Part shown: in pieces, positions 35,011 to 44,141 of the stretch
How the letters are laid out: every line of letters starts with the position of its first letter
Numbering within the stretch: the first letter of the stretch is position 1
Source of the DNA: FEN-1139 sp038207155
Lineage (GTDB): Bacteria; Myxococcota_A; Polyangia; Polyangiales; Polyangiaceae
Reading direction: 5' to 3'
Assembly (NCBI GenBank): GCA_038207155.1
Contig: JBBRAB010000004.1
Location: forward strand, 124,001 to 188,000
Length of the DNA: 64,000 bases
Notes under the pieces: generated by a model
The model's database searches: none
Seen by the model: the letters and a program-made list of their open reading frames with translations, nothing else
What the model was told of the DNA's origin: nothing
Position numbers and translations under genes: made by a program

Positions 35011-36231
35011 ATGGCACCCCGCGATCTCACTGTCGGCATTCTGTCCCGCGAGTATCCCCCCGAAGTTTACGGGGGTGCTGGCATTCACGTTGAGAACCTG
35101 GTTCGCTTCCTGCAGCGCCACGTGCAAGTGGCGGTGCATTGCTTTGGCAATGCCAGGGTCGCAGACGAGGTCGTGGGGAGCTATCAACCCTGGGATGCAC
35201 TTGAGGGTTCAGCGGCTTACCTGTCCGCGCTGCGGACCCTGTCGGTCGATCTCGCAATGGCGGCTCGGCTGGACCGCGTCCAGTTGGCGCACTCGCACAC
35301 GTGGTACGCCAACTTCGCGGGCCACCTAGCGAAGCTGACCTATCGGATCCCTCACGTGATGACCTCCCATAGTCTCGAGCCGCTTCGCCCCTGGAAGGCG
35401 GAGCAATTGGCGGGCGGCTACGCGCTGTCCTGCTTTGCCGAGCGCACCTCGATCGAGTCCGCGGACGCCGTGATTGCCGTGTCCCGCGGCATGAAGCAGG
35501 ACATCCTGCGTTGCTATCCGACGGTTTCCGCCGAGCGGGTTCACGTCATCCACAACGGCATCGATCCGAACGAGGTCCAGCCGGATCTTGGGACGAACGT
35601 GCTCGAAGCCAATGGGATCGACCCCAAGCTCCCCTATGCGGTGTTTGTCGGTCGCATCACCAAGCAAAAGGGCATCATTCACCTGCTCGAGGCAGCTCGC
35701 GAGTTGGTGCCCGGAACGCAGCTGGTGCTCTGCGCCGGGGAGCCCGATACGGCCGAGCTCGCCCAAGAGGTTCGTCGGTTGGTCGGTGAGCTGCGCGCCA
35801 CGGGGCGCACGGTCATCTGGATCGAGCGCATGATCGGCCGCGCCGCGCTGGCGCAGGTCCTGAGCCATGCGCGTGTCTTTGTCTGCCCAAGTGTCTACGA
35901 GCCTTTCGGGATCGTGAACCTCGAGGCAATGGCCTGCGGCGTGCCCGTCGTGGCCTCGGCGGTGGGCGGAATCCCTGAAATCATCGTCCCGGGTGAAACC
36001 GGCACGCTCGTGCACTTCGAGAACGACGGCAGTCCGTTTGGCACCCCTGCCGATCGTGAGAAATTCGCCCACGACCTCGCCAGCGCCATCAATGACCTGC
36101 TCGAATCCCCTGAACGCGCCCAGCGCTACGGGCAGGCCGGCCGCGCCCGTGTCATTGAGCACTTCAGCTGGGCTAGCATTGCGGAAAAGACTGCAGAGCT
36201 TTACAGACAACTCGTCGACGGTCGCTCCTAA
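35011..36231 (+). CDS. glgA: Glycogen synthase, Actinobacterial/GlgM-type glycosyltransferase 4
   Basis: GT-B fold glycosyltransferase of the group known as the 'Corynebacterium-type' glycogen synthase, adding glucose from ADP-glucose. Motifs include LSREYPPEVYGGAGIHVENL, VFVGRITKQKGI and the donor-site E(x7)E in PSVYEPFGIVNLEAMACG. The 406-aa length is shorter than E. coli GlgA. It might instead be the GlgM-type enzyme making maltose-1-phosphate. It immediately follows glgC, which supports ADP-glucose as donor. Confidence 0.9.
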   Translation: MAPRDLTVGILSREYPPEVYGGAGIHVENLVRFLQRHVQVAVHCFGNARVADEVVGSYQPWDALEGSAAYLSALRTLSVDLAMAARLDRVQLAHSHTWYANFAGHLAKLTYRIPHVMTSHSLEPLRPWKAEQLAGGYALSCFAERTSIESADAVIAVSRGMKQDILRCYPTVSAERVHVIHNGIDPNEVQPDLGTNVLEANGIDPKLPYAVFVGRITKQKGIIHLLEAARELVPGTQLVLCAGEPDTAELAQEVRRLVGELRATGRTVIWIERMIGRAALAQVLSHARVFVCPSVYEPFGIVNLEAMACGVPVVASAVGGIPEIIVPGETGTLVHFENDGSPFGTPADREKFAHDLASAINDLLESPERAQRYGQAGRARVIEHFSWASIAEKTAELYRQLVDGRS

Positions 36232-36315
36232 CTCCCTCTCGCTCGCCCAATGGCTCAACGCTGAGTCAAAAGTACCAGGTTCGCTCCTGGCGGCGCCGAG
36301 CTGACTCTGGGCGCT

Positions 36316-36344
36316 TCCGTTCGGCTGCAACAGCGTCGAACGGA
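36316..36344 (+). promoter_or_regulatory. Hairpin covering the pyk ribosome-binding site
   Basis: Eight perfect base pairs (TCCGTTCG with CGAACGGA) and a 13-base loop lie directly upstream of pyk; the 3' arm holds the GGAG that is the only Shine-Dalgarno-like sequence, six bases before the ATG. An alternative pairing (GCCGA near 36295 with TCGGC at 36321) would free the arm, so a switch is imaginable. Shown by pairing only. Confidence 0.4.
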
Positions 36345-36351
36345 GTGCCCT

Positions 36352-37815
36352 ATGTCGAGAGAGACTGAATCCCTTCCCCGCGAGCCAAACCTGACGCCGC
36401 GCTTTCAGAAGCGCACCAAGATCGTCGCCACCGTCGGCCCCGCCTCAAGTCATCCTGAGGTGCTGCGGGCCATGTTCCGCGCGGGCATGAACGTGGCTCG
36501 GCTCAACATGAGCCATGGGACCCATGAGACGCACCAGGCCTCGCTTGAGCTGATTCGACAACTGAGTCGCGAGACCGAGCGACCCGTAGCGATCCTGGCC
36601 GATCTTCAAGGGCCAAAGATCCGCACGGGCAAGCTGGCGGGGGACGCGCCGGTGGAGTTGCACGCCGACGCCGAACTCGTGATCACCGTCGCCGACTGTC
36701 CTGAAGGCACCGCCAGCCGCGTTGGCTGCACCTACGCCGGACTCGCCAATGATGTCTCGCCGGGCGCGACCCTGTTGATCGATGATGGTCGACTCCGGCT
36801 CACCGTCACGCAGGTGGATGGCGAGGACGTTCACTGCCGCGTGGTGGTCGGTGGGCTTCTCAAGAGCCACAAGGGCATCAATCTGCCCGGCGTCAAGGTC
36901 TCCACGCCATCGCTGTCCGACAAGGACAAGCTCGATCTGGCCTGGTGCATCAATCACGACGTCGACTTCATCGCCATGAGCTTTGTGCGCTCAGCCCGCG
37001 ATGTGCGAAACCTCAAGAATCGAATCGCTGAGGCCGGGCGCTCGATTCCAATCATCGCCAAGATCGAAAAGCCCGAGGCCGTCGAGGATATCGACGCGAT
37101 TTTGGCCGAAGCCGACGGGATCATGGTGGCCCGCGGAGATCTCGGGATCGAGATTTCCACCCAGCGGCTGCCGATAATTCAGAAGGATCTGATCTACAAG
37201 GCCAACAGTCTGGGCAGGCTGGTGATCACCGCCACTCAGATGCTCGAGTCCATGATCGAGAGCCCGATCCCCACCCGCGCCGAGTCGAGTGACGTCGCCA
37301 ACGCGATCTTCGACGGCACCGATGCCGTGATGCTCTCGGGCGAGACGGCCTATGGCCACTTCCCGGTGCAGGCCATCGACGAGATGACCCGCATCGCCGC
37401 CGAGGCAGAGCGCAGCATGTACCTGCGCCCGATCACGCTTGATCCGAGGGCGGCCACCTTCAACCATTACGCCCAGGCCATGGCAATGACCGCGGCGAAC
37501 CTCGCCCGCGCAATCGAGGCCAATGGGGTACTGGTCCTGAGCCAGCGGGTCGACAAGGCGCTGCTCCTGAGCAAGATGCGCGGGCGCCTGCCCACCGTCG
37601 TGATCTGCCACGACGAGCGGATCTGGCGAAAAATGTGCATGTACTGGGGCGTTCTAGCCGTGATTGTCGCCCCCTCGGATGATCCTCAGGATCTGATCGA
37701 GCGAGCCGCCAGCGAGTGTATTCGCCACGGGATGCTTCGGGACGGCGATACCGTCGTGGTGATCTACGGAACGAGCGAACGCGGCGCCAACACCGTTAAA
37801 GTCGTGCAGGTCTAG
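36352..37815 (+). CDS. pyk: Pyruvate kinase
   Basis: Converts phosphoenolpyruvate and ADP to pyruvate and ATP, the last step of glycolysis. The N-terminal KIVATVGPAS, NMSHG, the active-site KIEKPEAVEDID (catalytic Lys) and ATQMLESM are intact. Length (487 aa) is normal. The gene follows the glgCA operon after 120 bases, on the same strand, with a hairpin over its ribosome-binding site. Confidence 0.96.
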   Translation: MSRETESLPREPNLTPRFQKRTKIVATVGPASSHPEVLRAMFRAGMNVARLNMSHGTHETHQASLELIRQLSRETERPVAILADLQGPKIRTGKLAGDAPVELHADAELVITVADCPEGTASRVGCTYAGLANDVSPGATLLIDDGRLRLTVTQVDGEDVHCRVVVGGLLKSHKGINLPGVKVSTPSLSDKDKLDLAWCINHDVDFIAMSFVRSARDVRNLKNRIAEAGRSIPIIAKIEKPEAVEDIDAILAEADGIMVARGDLGIEISTQRLPIIQKDLIYKANSLGRLVITATQMLESMIESPIPTRAESSDVANAIFDGTDAVMLSGETAYGHFPVQAIDEMTRIAAEAERSMYLRPITLDPRAATFNHYAQAMAMTAANLARAIEANGVLVLSQRVDKALLLSKMRGRLPTVVICHDERIWRKMCMYWGVLAVIVAPSDDPQDLIERAASECIRHGMLRDGDTVVVIYGTSERGANTVKVVQV

Positions 37816-37882
37816 CAGCGGCAACCGTGTTGCCGACGCCGAGCCTGGCGCGCTGGCTGCGAGACACTCCGAGCCGTGCGAG

Positions 37883-37948
37883 CCTCGCGGGCCTCGCGGA
37901 CGTGCCTCGCGGGCCTCGCGGACGTGCCTCACGGGCCTCGCGGACGTG
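37883..37948 (+). repeat. 22-bp tandem repeat, three copies
   Basis: Three copies (one base change in the last) of CCTCGCGGGCCTCGCGGACGTG, with a partial fourth, lie between pyk and the AmgK-like gene. The unit contains an internal CCTCGCGG duplication and has potential to form hairpins. Its length is not a multiple of three, and it is outside the genes. Confidence 0.9.
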
Positions 37949-38026
37949 CCTCGCCGTCAGAGTGCGTTCACCGATCGCTCGGATGCCCTCTTCCAGAATG
38001 GGCAAACTCGCGCTAGTACAGCGGTG

Positions 38027-39091
38027 ATGAGTCTCATCCCCGAGGCCCCCCGCGAACGACTCGATGCCTTGGTTGAGCGCGTCGGTGCTGGCCCCTCCCC
38101 TCGCCTCCCTGAGCCGATGGTGGGTGGCGCGTCCACGCGTCGGTTCCTGCGAGTGTACCTGGCTGATGGTCGCAGTGCGGTCGCGATGTTCGTGCCGGAG
38201 GCTGCCTCCAGCGATGAGATCACCTCGCACGGTGATCCGGGTCGTCCCTGGCCCTTTCTCGAAATCCGTCAGCTGCTGAGCGAGCGCGGGGTGCGAGTGC
38301 CAAAGCTGCTCGGAGAGTCCTGCAGCGACGGCCTGCTGCTCGTCGAGGATCTCGGCGAGCAGACGCTGGCTGTCGCGCTCGAGCATCACCCCGAGCAGCG
38401 CGAAACCCTCTACCGCCAGGCAGTGCTCGAGCTTGCGCGCGGACAGCAGCTCCTCTCGCCGCTACCTGAAGACAGCATCGTGCGTCAGCGCTCGTTTGAC
38501 GCCCAGCTGCTGCGCTGGGAAGTGGAGCACTTTCGCGAATGGGCCCTGGAGGCGCAGGGCATTGAATTGAACGCTCAGGATGGGGAAACGTTTGAGCGCG
38601 TCGCCAGCTACCTCGCGGACACGATTGCCGCCTGGCCCAGTCGCTTCGTCCATCGCGATTACCAAAGTCGCAATTTGATGGTGCTCGGCGCGGGCACAGC
38701 GAGCCCCGCCCTCGTCTGGATCGATTTTCAGGACGCACTGCTGGGTCCACGCGTCTACGATCTGGTAGCGCTGCTCAACGACAGTTATCAAACCTTCACG
38801 CGGGAGTTCGTTGAAGCTCGGCTCGACGATTTTTCCGCGGCGCTCGGCCTAGACGCCAGCGAACGCGCGCGACTCGGCTACGAGTTCGATTTCGTCACGA
38901 TTCAGCGCAAGCTCAAGGACGCCGGGCGTTTCATCTTCATCGACCGCGTCAAACACAACCCGAGCTTTCTCGGCTTCGTGGAGCCCACCTTGAAGAAGAT
39001 CCGCGCCACCCTGCGGCGGCTGCGCGACGACCCGGAGCTCGCCGCCCTCGAGGAACTGCTCGAGCGGCTAGGACTGGGCTCGGTTGACTAA
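38027..39091 (+). CDS. AmgK-like aminosugar/phosphotransferase kinase
   Basis: Aminoglycoside-phosphotransferase-fold kinase, 354 aa. The catalytic HRDYQSRNLM and the metal-binding DFQDALLGPRVYDL closely match AmgK, which phosphorylates N-acetylmuramate/N-acetylglucosamine at C1 in cell-wall recycling. Usual AmgK genes sit beside murU; here a nucleotidyltransferase (glgC) lies four kilobases away, so the pairing is not shown. I chose the ATG at 38027; the longer frame would run through the 22-bp repeats. Confidence 0.75.
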   Translation: MSLIPEAPRERLDALVERVGAGPSPRLPEPMVGGASTRRFLRVYLADGRSAVAMFVPEAASSDEITSHGDPGRPWPFLEIRQLLSERGVRVPKLLGESCSDGLLLVEDLGEQTLAVALEHHPEQRETLYRQAVLELARGQQLLSPLPEDSIVRQRSFDAQLLRWEVEHFREWALEAQGIELNAQDGETFERVASYLADTIAAWPSRFVHRDYQSRNLMVLGAGTASPALVWIDFQDALLGPRVYDLVALLNDSYQTFTREFVEARLDDFSAALGLDASERARLGYEFDFVTIQRKLKDAGRFIFIDRVKHNPSFLGFVEPTLKKIRATLRRLRDDPELAALEELLERLGLGSVD

Positions 39092-39142
39092 CGTCCGCTT
39101 GGACTGAGGTCGCTCGGGACTGGCCAATGGCCTTCCTGGTCG

Positions 39143-39982
39143 CTACTCAACGACGTCCCAAGGGAGCAGTCGTAGTCCTGCGCGAGGACTCGCCAGGGCA
39201 TCGAGCAGCGTCGGCGACCGCAGCAACACGACCAGAGCATCGGAGGCCAGACCGAAGGCAGCGCCCACCAACGCGCCGCGCTGGCTCGACGAGAGCCGCT
39301 CGACGAGCTCTCGCTCCTGCTGCTCGCGCCTAGCAAGTCGCTCAGCAGGGCTGCCTACGACGGGCCAGAGCAGAGAAAAGAAACGCTCCCCGCAGCGCGA
39401 GAAACGCCCTGAGAAGAAGGGCTGCCCCTCCAGGTGGCACTTGGTCGCCTCGGGAACACGCGTCGAGAGCCAGACCACATCGCGCTCGGGCTCCATCTCC
39501 GCGAGCTCCGGCTCTGGCTCAGACTCGAGTACGATCCAATCTGCCGCGCCCAAGTCCGCGCCGAGTGGTTCCACGGGCAACCCACCCACCACAGCAGCCA
39601 CTGCTGCTTGGAGTGCGGGTCCGAGTTCGTCTGCCGCAAGTGGAGGCAAGGTCAACGTCGCGCCCATGACAGGCAACGAGCGGCGACGCGAGAGCGGGCC
39701 CACGCGCACCTCACCCACCCAGTCCTCAAAGCCCTGCCGTCCGAGTCCCGCGCAGACGAACGCCTCGGCCAGCTCAAGCGCCTCTGTCTCGCGCAGCTGG
39801 GGAAACTCAGGGTGAAACAGCGTCACCTCGACCAGGTGTCCGCGACCAATCCCGACGCGCGCGCGCAGCTCAGTCCAGTCAAAACCAATCGGCGCCGCTC
39901 GTCCGCGCAGCGCTCGCTCCCAAGCAAAACGTACCGAGCAGCGAAGCTGCTCCGATTCGAGAGTCCAGAGAGGTGAATTCAT
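39143..39982 (-). CDS. Hypothetical protein
   Basis: 279 aa, soluble by composition. It has no recognised domain: alternating strands and helices, a Glu/Pro-rich stretch in the middle (SEPEPELAEMEPERD), and a C-terminal helix region. It starts with ATG overlapping the rlpA stop (ATGA), so it is cotranscribed with and probably functionally tied to the RlpA-like protein. I can say no more. Confidence 0.6.
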   Translation of the reverse strand: MNSPLWTLESEQLRCSVRFAWERALRGRAAPIGFDWTELRARVGIGRGHLVEVTLFHPEFPQLRETEALELAEAFVCAGLGRQGFEDWVGEVRVGPLSRRRSLPVMGATLTLPPLAADELGPALQAAVAAVVGGLPVEPLGADLGAADWIVLESEPEPELAEMEPERDVVWLSTRVPEATKCHLEGQPFFSGRFSRCGERFFSLLWPVVGSPAERLARREQQERELVERLSSSQRGALVGAAFGLASDALVVLLRSPTLLDALASPRAGLRLLPWDVVE

Positions 39983-40533
39983 GGACTCGCCAGCACCTCA
40001 ACGCGCACGCGGGCAACACCTGCTTGGACGAGGCCGAGCTGTTCCGCGGCTGCGCGCGACAGATCGAGGACCCGCTTGCGACGCCCAAAGGGGCCTCGAT
40101 CATTGATGCGACAGAGCACGCTCGCTTCGCCATCGACCCGCGTGACTCGCACCAGTGTGCCAAACGGCAGACTAGGATGCGCGGCTGTCAGCAGCTCGCG
40201 TCGATAGGGCTCCCCGCTGGCCGTCGGGTGTCCAACGAGACTGTCGGCGTAGTAGCTGGCCTCGCCCTCGAAACGCCCGACCACTTCCCTCTCAGGCGCG
40301 GGCGCGTTGTTCGGAGGAGCAATGCTGCCGGTATCCGGGGACGTGACTGAGCCGCCGTGAATTGCGCAACCGATCACCAGAGCGATCAGAGCGACCGAGG
40401 CATGCTCGTGCAGGCGATAACCAAGGCCTCCCAGCAGGCCGCGCTCACGCTCGTGGACGCTCGGCACGGACGCGCGTGAACCCAAGGCTTTGGCCTGGTT
40501 CCGGCGGCGCGGGGTTCTGCGTGCTAACGTCAT
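39979..40533 (-). CDS. rlpA: RlpA-like septal ring lytic transglycosylase
   Basis: Double-psi beta-barrel protein, 184 aa from the ATG at 40533. A basic N-terminus leads to a membrane helix (ASVALIALVIGCAIHGG) whose Cys may be a lipid site. The DPBB domain has the RlpA pattern GEASYYADSLVGHPTASGEPY and the catalytic-type Asp in INDRGPFG. RlpA cleaves naked glycan strands at the septum. The SPOR domain of E. coli RlpA is absent. It lies 18 bases from the divergent Sua5-like gene, so their upstream regions overlap. Confidence 0.85.
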   Translation of the reverse strand: MTLARRTPRRRNQAKALGSRASVPSVHERERGLLGGLGYRLHEHASVALIALVIGCAIHGGSVTSPDTGSIAPPNNAPAPEREVVGRFEGEASYYADSLVGHPTASGEPYRRELLTAAHPSLPFGTLVRVTRVDGEASVLCRINDRGPFGRRKRVLDLSRAAAEQLGLVQAGVARVRVEVLASP

Positions 40534-40551
40534 GGGTCGAGAGGCTTCGTT

Positions 40552-41157
40552 ATGCTCCTGGAAGTGAACCCCGAAAACCCTGAGCCCCGCAAGATCCGCC
40601 GAGCGGTCGATGCTCTGGAGGCCGGGGAAATCGTCGGTTACCCAACCGACACGACCTACGCCCTGGGGGTGGATCTCTTCAACAAGAAGGCCATTGACCG
40701 GCTTTATCAGCTCAAGGGCCTGGGCCGGGGCAAGCTCCTGGCCTTCGTCTGCAAGGACCTCACCGAGGTCTCGCGCTACGCCGTGATGCACGATCGGGTC
40801 TTTCGCTCGATCCGCGGCCATCTGCCCGGTCCGTTCACCTTCATCCTGACGGCGACGCGTGAGGTGCCCAAGATCGTGCAGTCCTCACGCAAGACGGTCG
40901 GGGTTCGTGTCCCCAACCACCCCGTCGCGCGCGCGCTGGTCGAAGAGCTCGGTCGCCCGCTGCTGACGACCACCGCCAATCGGCCCGGTGAAGAACCGAT
41001 GCCCGATCCGCGGGAGATCATGGACGCGTTCAAGGCGCTCGCGCTTGTGCTCGACGTCGGCGCCGGCGGCCTACTGCCCACGAGCATCGTCGATCTCACG
41101 GGGGACTCCCCCGTGATCGTGCGCGAGGGTGAAGGCGACGTCAGCGCATTTCGCTGA
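40552..41157 (+). CDS. Sua5/YciO/YrdC-family protein
   Basis: Threonylcarbamoyl-AMP synthase family, 201 aa. The core has GYPTDTTYALG, the KGLGRGKLL region and PGPFTFIL of the RNA-binding YrdC fold. It matches the YciO subgroup as well as TsaC, so a role in t6A tRNA modification is likely but not certain; another TsaC may exist elsewhere. The start is ATG at 40552. Its 5' end faces rlpA. Confidence 0.85.
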   Translation: MLLEVNPENPEPRKIRRAVDALEAGEIVGYPTDTTYALGVDLFNKKAIDRLYQLKGLGRGKLLAFVCKDLTEVSRYAVMHDRVFRSIRGHLPGPFTFILTATREVPKIVQSSRKTVGVRVPNHPVARALVEELGRPLLTTTANRPGEEPMPDPREIMDAFKALALVLDVGAGGLLPTSIVDLTGDSPVIVREGEGDVSAFR

Positions 41158-41386
41158 GCCGTTATCCCGAACGAGTCAAGTAGCGGCCCAGCTCAGCCTT
41201 GCGTCGCCGTGCTCACGCCGACTCGGCCAAAGGTCCAAGGGGCGACAGCGAGCTCGTCCGCCTGCCGCAAAGCACACCGATCCTTGGAGCAATCGCGCGA
41301 GGGTTTGCAGCCTCCCTGGGTTCGCTGTAGAGGTCGGGGCCCCAGTGCCCCCAACTCCAGCACTGCGGAGAGATTGCGAGAGCACC

Positions 41387-43030
41387 ATGTCGTCACTCAC
41401 CCAGTCCCCCGCCTGGACGGCGCTCGTTGAGCACCATGCCGCGACCCGCAACCTCAACATGCGGGACCTGTTCCGCGAGGATGCCCAGCGATTTGATAAA
41501 CTCCACCTGCGCCTCGATGACCTGCTCTTCGATTTTTCTAAGAATCGCATCACGAGTGAGACCCTGCGGCTGCTCGCTGAGCTGGCCGAGCAGGCCCAGC
41601 TGCCCGCTTTCATCGAGCGCCTCTTTTCCGGCGACAAGCTGAATCTCACGGAGAATCGCGCGGTCTTGCACGTGGCTCTGCGCAATCGCAAGAGCACCCC
41701 GATCCTGGTCGACGGTCAGGACGTGATGCCGGGTGTGAACGCGGTGCTCGCCAAGATGCGCCTGTTCACGGACAAGGTTCGCAGTGGAGAGTGGCTCGGC
41801 TTTACCGGCAAGGCGATCAAGCACATCGTCAACATCGGTATCGGCGGCTCGGATCTCGGTCCCGTGATGGTGACTGAAGCCCTGCGCCCCTACTGGCAAG
41901 ACGGGATGCAGGTCCACTTCGTCTCGAACGTGGACGGCACGGATATCGCCGAAAAACTCCGGATGATCGAGCCCGAGACGACGCTCTTTTTGGTGGCGTC
42001 CAAGACCTTCACGACCCAGGAAACGATGGCCAACGCGCAGACCGCGCGCGCCTGGCTGATCGACAAGCTCGGCGACGCAGCTGCCGTCCGCAATCACTTC
42101 GTGGCGATGTCCACCAACAAGTCCGCCGTGACCGGGTTCGGGATCGACGCTGACAACATGTTCGAGTTCTGGGACTGGGTTGGCGGTCGCTACTCGCTCT
42201 GGAGCGCGATCGGGCTCTCGATCGCCTGCATCGTCGGCATGGACCGCTTTGAAGAGCTGTTGCAGGGCGCCCACGACGTGGACGAGCATTTCCAGACCGC
42301 GCCGCTGCTGCGCAATGTCCCGGTCGTGATGGCCCTGCTCGGGGTCTGGTACGCCAACTTCTACGGCGCCAAGAGTCACGCGGTGCTGCCCTACGACCAA
42401 TACCTCCACCGCTTCCCCGCCTCCCTGCAGCAGGCGGACATGGAGAGCAACGGCAAGAGCGTCGACCGCGAGGGCAACCCGATCACGGACTACACCACGG
42501 GGCCAATCCTGTGGGGCGAGCCGGGAACCAACGGACAGCACGCCTTTTATCAGCTGATTCACCAGGGCACTGAGCTGGTGCCGGCGGACTTCCTGATGCC
42601 CATCCACTCGCAGAACGCGATCGGGACGCATCACACACTGCTCGCGTCGAACTTCTTCGCTCAGACCGAGGCCCTGATGAAGGGCAAGACCGCTGAGGAG
42701 GTCAAGGCGGAGCTCTCAGCCGCCGGACTGCCTGCTGAGCGGATCGAGCAGCTGACGACTCACAAGGTCTTCTCGGGCAATCGTCCGACGAACTCATTTT
42801 TGTTCGACAAGCTCGACGCCCGCACCCTCGGACGCTTGATCGCGCTTTACGAGCATAAGATCTTCGTGCAAGGCATCCTCTGGAACGTCAACAGCTACGA
42901 CCAGTGGGGCGTTGAGCTCGGTAAGCAGCTGGCCAACCAGATCCTGCCGGAGCTCGAGGGCACGAGCAGCGTCTCAAGCCACGACTCTTCAACCAACAGC
43001 CTCATCAACGCGTTCAAGCGCGCCCGCTGA
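41387..43030 (+). CDS. pgi: Glucose-6-phosphate isomerase
   Basis: Interconverts glucose-6-phosphate and fructose-6-phosphate. Signature motifs (NIGIGGSDLGPVMVTEAL, the SKTFTTQETM loop, GGRYSLWSAIG and the C-terminal DQWGVELGKQ) are intact. At 547 aa from the ATG at 41387 it equals the E. coli enzyme in length. The start is preceded by GGAGAGA. It adds to the sugar-phosphate genes of this region. Confidence 0.96.
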   Translation: MSSLTQSPAWTALVEHHAATRNLNMRDLFREDAQRFDKLHLRLDDLLFDFSKNRITSETLRLLAELAEQAQLPAFIERLFSGDKLNLTENRAVLHVALRNRKSTPILVDGQDVMPGVNAVLAKMRLFTDKVRSGEWLGFTGKAIKHIVNIGIGGSDLGPVMVTEALRPYWQDGMQVHFVSNVDGTDIAEKLRMIEPETTLFLVASKTFTTQETMANAQTARAWLIDKLGDAAAVRNHFVAMSTNKSAVTGFGIDADNMFEFWDWVGGRYSLWSAIGLSIACIVGMDRFEELLQGAHDVDEHFQTAPLLRNVPVVMALLGVWYANFYGAKSHAVLPYDQYLHRFPASLQQADMESNGKSVDREGNPITDYTTGPILWGEPGTNGQHAFYQLIHQGTELVPADFLMPIHSQNAIGTHHTLLASNFFAQTEALMKGKTAEEVKAELSAAGLPAERIEQLTTHKVFSGNRPTNSFLFDKLDARTLGRLIALYEHKIFVQGILWNVNSYDQWGVELGKQLANQILPELEGTSSVSSHDSSTNSLINAFKRAR

Positions 43031-43048
43031 GGCTCAACCGTTGACGCA

Positions 43049-43080
43049 AGGCCGCCAGCCCCATCGGGGCCAGGCGGCCT
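43049..43080. terminator. Hairpin between convergent pgi and pit genes
   Basis: AGGCCGCC pairs with GGCGGCCT over eight bases, and inside it CCCC pairs with GGGG around an ATC loop. It lies in the 67-base gap between two convergent genes, so it may end both transcripts. There is no T-run, so efficiency is uncertain. Confidence 0.45.
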
Positions 43081-43097
43081 CTGCGGGCCGTGAAGGC

Positions 43098-44141
43098 TTA
43101 GTGCCTGAGACCGAAGTAGCGGAAGATGACGAACGAGAGCGCCGCGAAGACCGCGCTCGCCGGGATGGTCACCACCCAGGCGATCAAGATCTTGCGGGCA
43201 ACGCCCCAGCGCACGGCGCTGATGCGCTTGCTGGTGCCGACGCCCATGATGCAGGCGTTGATGCAATGCGTGGTCGAGACCGGCACACCAAGGGCGCTGG
43301 CGGTGAGGATCGTGATGGCGCCGCTCGTCTCAGCGGCAAAACCCTGCAGGGGGCTGAGCTTGATGATCTTGGCGCCCATCGTCTTGATGATGCGCTTGCC
43401 GCCCGCCATGGTACCGAACGCGATCGCGGTCGCGCACGCCAGCATCACCCACTGGGGAACATCCACGACTTTGCCGTGGACATGCGGGGCTGCCCAATGC
43501 GGCAGCGCCTTAACGGGGTGAGAGGTGACGTAGCCGGCGAGGGCCATCGTGATAACACCCATCACCTTCTGCGCGTCGTTCGAGCCGTGTGAAAGCGCCA
43601 TGAAGCAGGCCGAGACCAACTGCATGCGGCGCGAGTACTTGGTGACCGTTTGCGACCGCATCCGGCGCACGATCCAGAGGAGCCCGATCATCAGCACCAG
43701 CGCGACGACGAAGCCCATTAGAGGCGACATGACCAGCGGAATGAGCACCTTCTGGTACAGGGCATGCCACTTGAACGCGCCCCAGCCGCTGCAAACCACG
43801 ACCGCGCCAGCGAGTCCGCCGATCAGTGCGTGAGACGAGCTGGAGGGAATGCCATACCACCAGGTGATCAGGTTCCAGATACAGGCGCCGAGGAGCGCCG
43901 CGAGCACCATGGTCTGCGTGACGAGCGCAGGATTCGTGAAGCCGCTCGCGATGGTCTTGGCCACCGCGGTGCCGATCAGAGCGCCCGCGAAGTTGAACAG
44001 CGCCGCGATGAGCACCGCGGTGCGCAGGGGCAGCACCCCGGTCGAGACCGAGGTGGCAATCGCGTTGGCCGCGTCGTGAAAGCCGTTGATGTAGTCGAAC
44101 ACCAGGGCCGCCACGACGACGGCGATCAACAACTCAAGCAT
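43098..44141 (-). CDS. Low-affinity inorganic phosphate transporter (PiT family)
   Basis: Sodium- or proton-linked phosphate permease, about 347 aa with roughly ten membrane helices. The PiT signatures GFHDAANAIA near the N-terminus and the second-half GANSxAD-like HGSNDAQKVMG are present, as is the GIPSSSSHALIGG loop. It overlaps the DUF47 gene by eight bases, the standard Pit/DUF47 arrangement. Phosphate or a metal-phosphate complex is the likely substrate. Confidence 0.93.
   Translation of the reverse strand: MLELLIAVVVAALVFDYINGFHDAANAIATSVSTGVLPLRTAVLIAALFNFAGALIGTAVAKTIASGFTNPALVTQTMVLAALLGACIWNLITWWYGIPSSSSHALIGGLAGAVVVCSGWGAFKWHALYQKVLIPLVMSPLMGFVVALVLMIGLLWIVRRMRSQTVTKYSRRMQLVSACFMALSHGSNDAQKVMGVITMALAGYVTSHPVKALPHWAAPHVHGKVVDVPQWVMLACATAIAFGTMAGGKRIIKTMGAKIIKLSPLQGFAAETSGAITILTASALGVPVSTTHCINACIMGVGTSKRISAVRWGVARKILIAWVVTIPASAVFAALSFVIFRYFGLRH

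Noticed and set aside
37819..37835. Hairpin CGGCAAC/GTTGCCG just after pyk as a terminator
   Set aside because: Seven base pairs with a three-base loop, but no following T-run; too weak to call a terminator.
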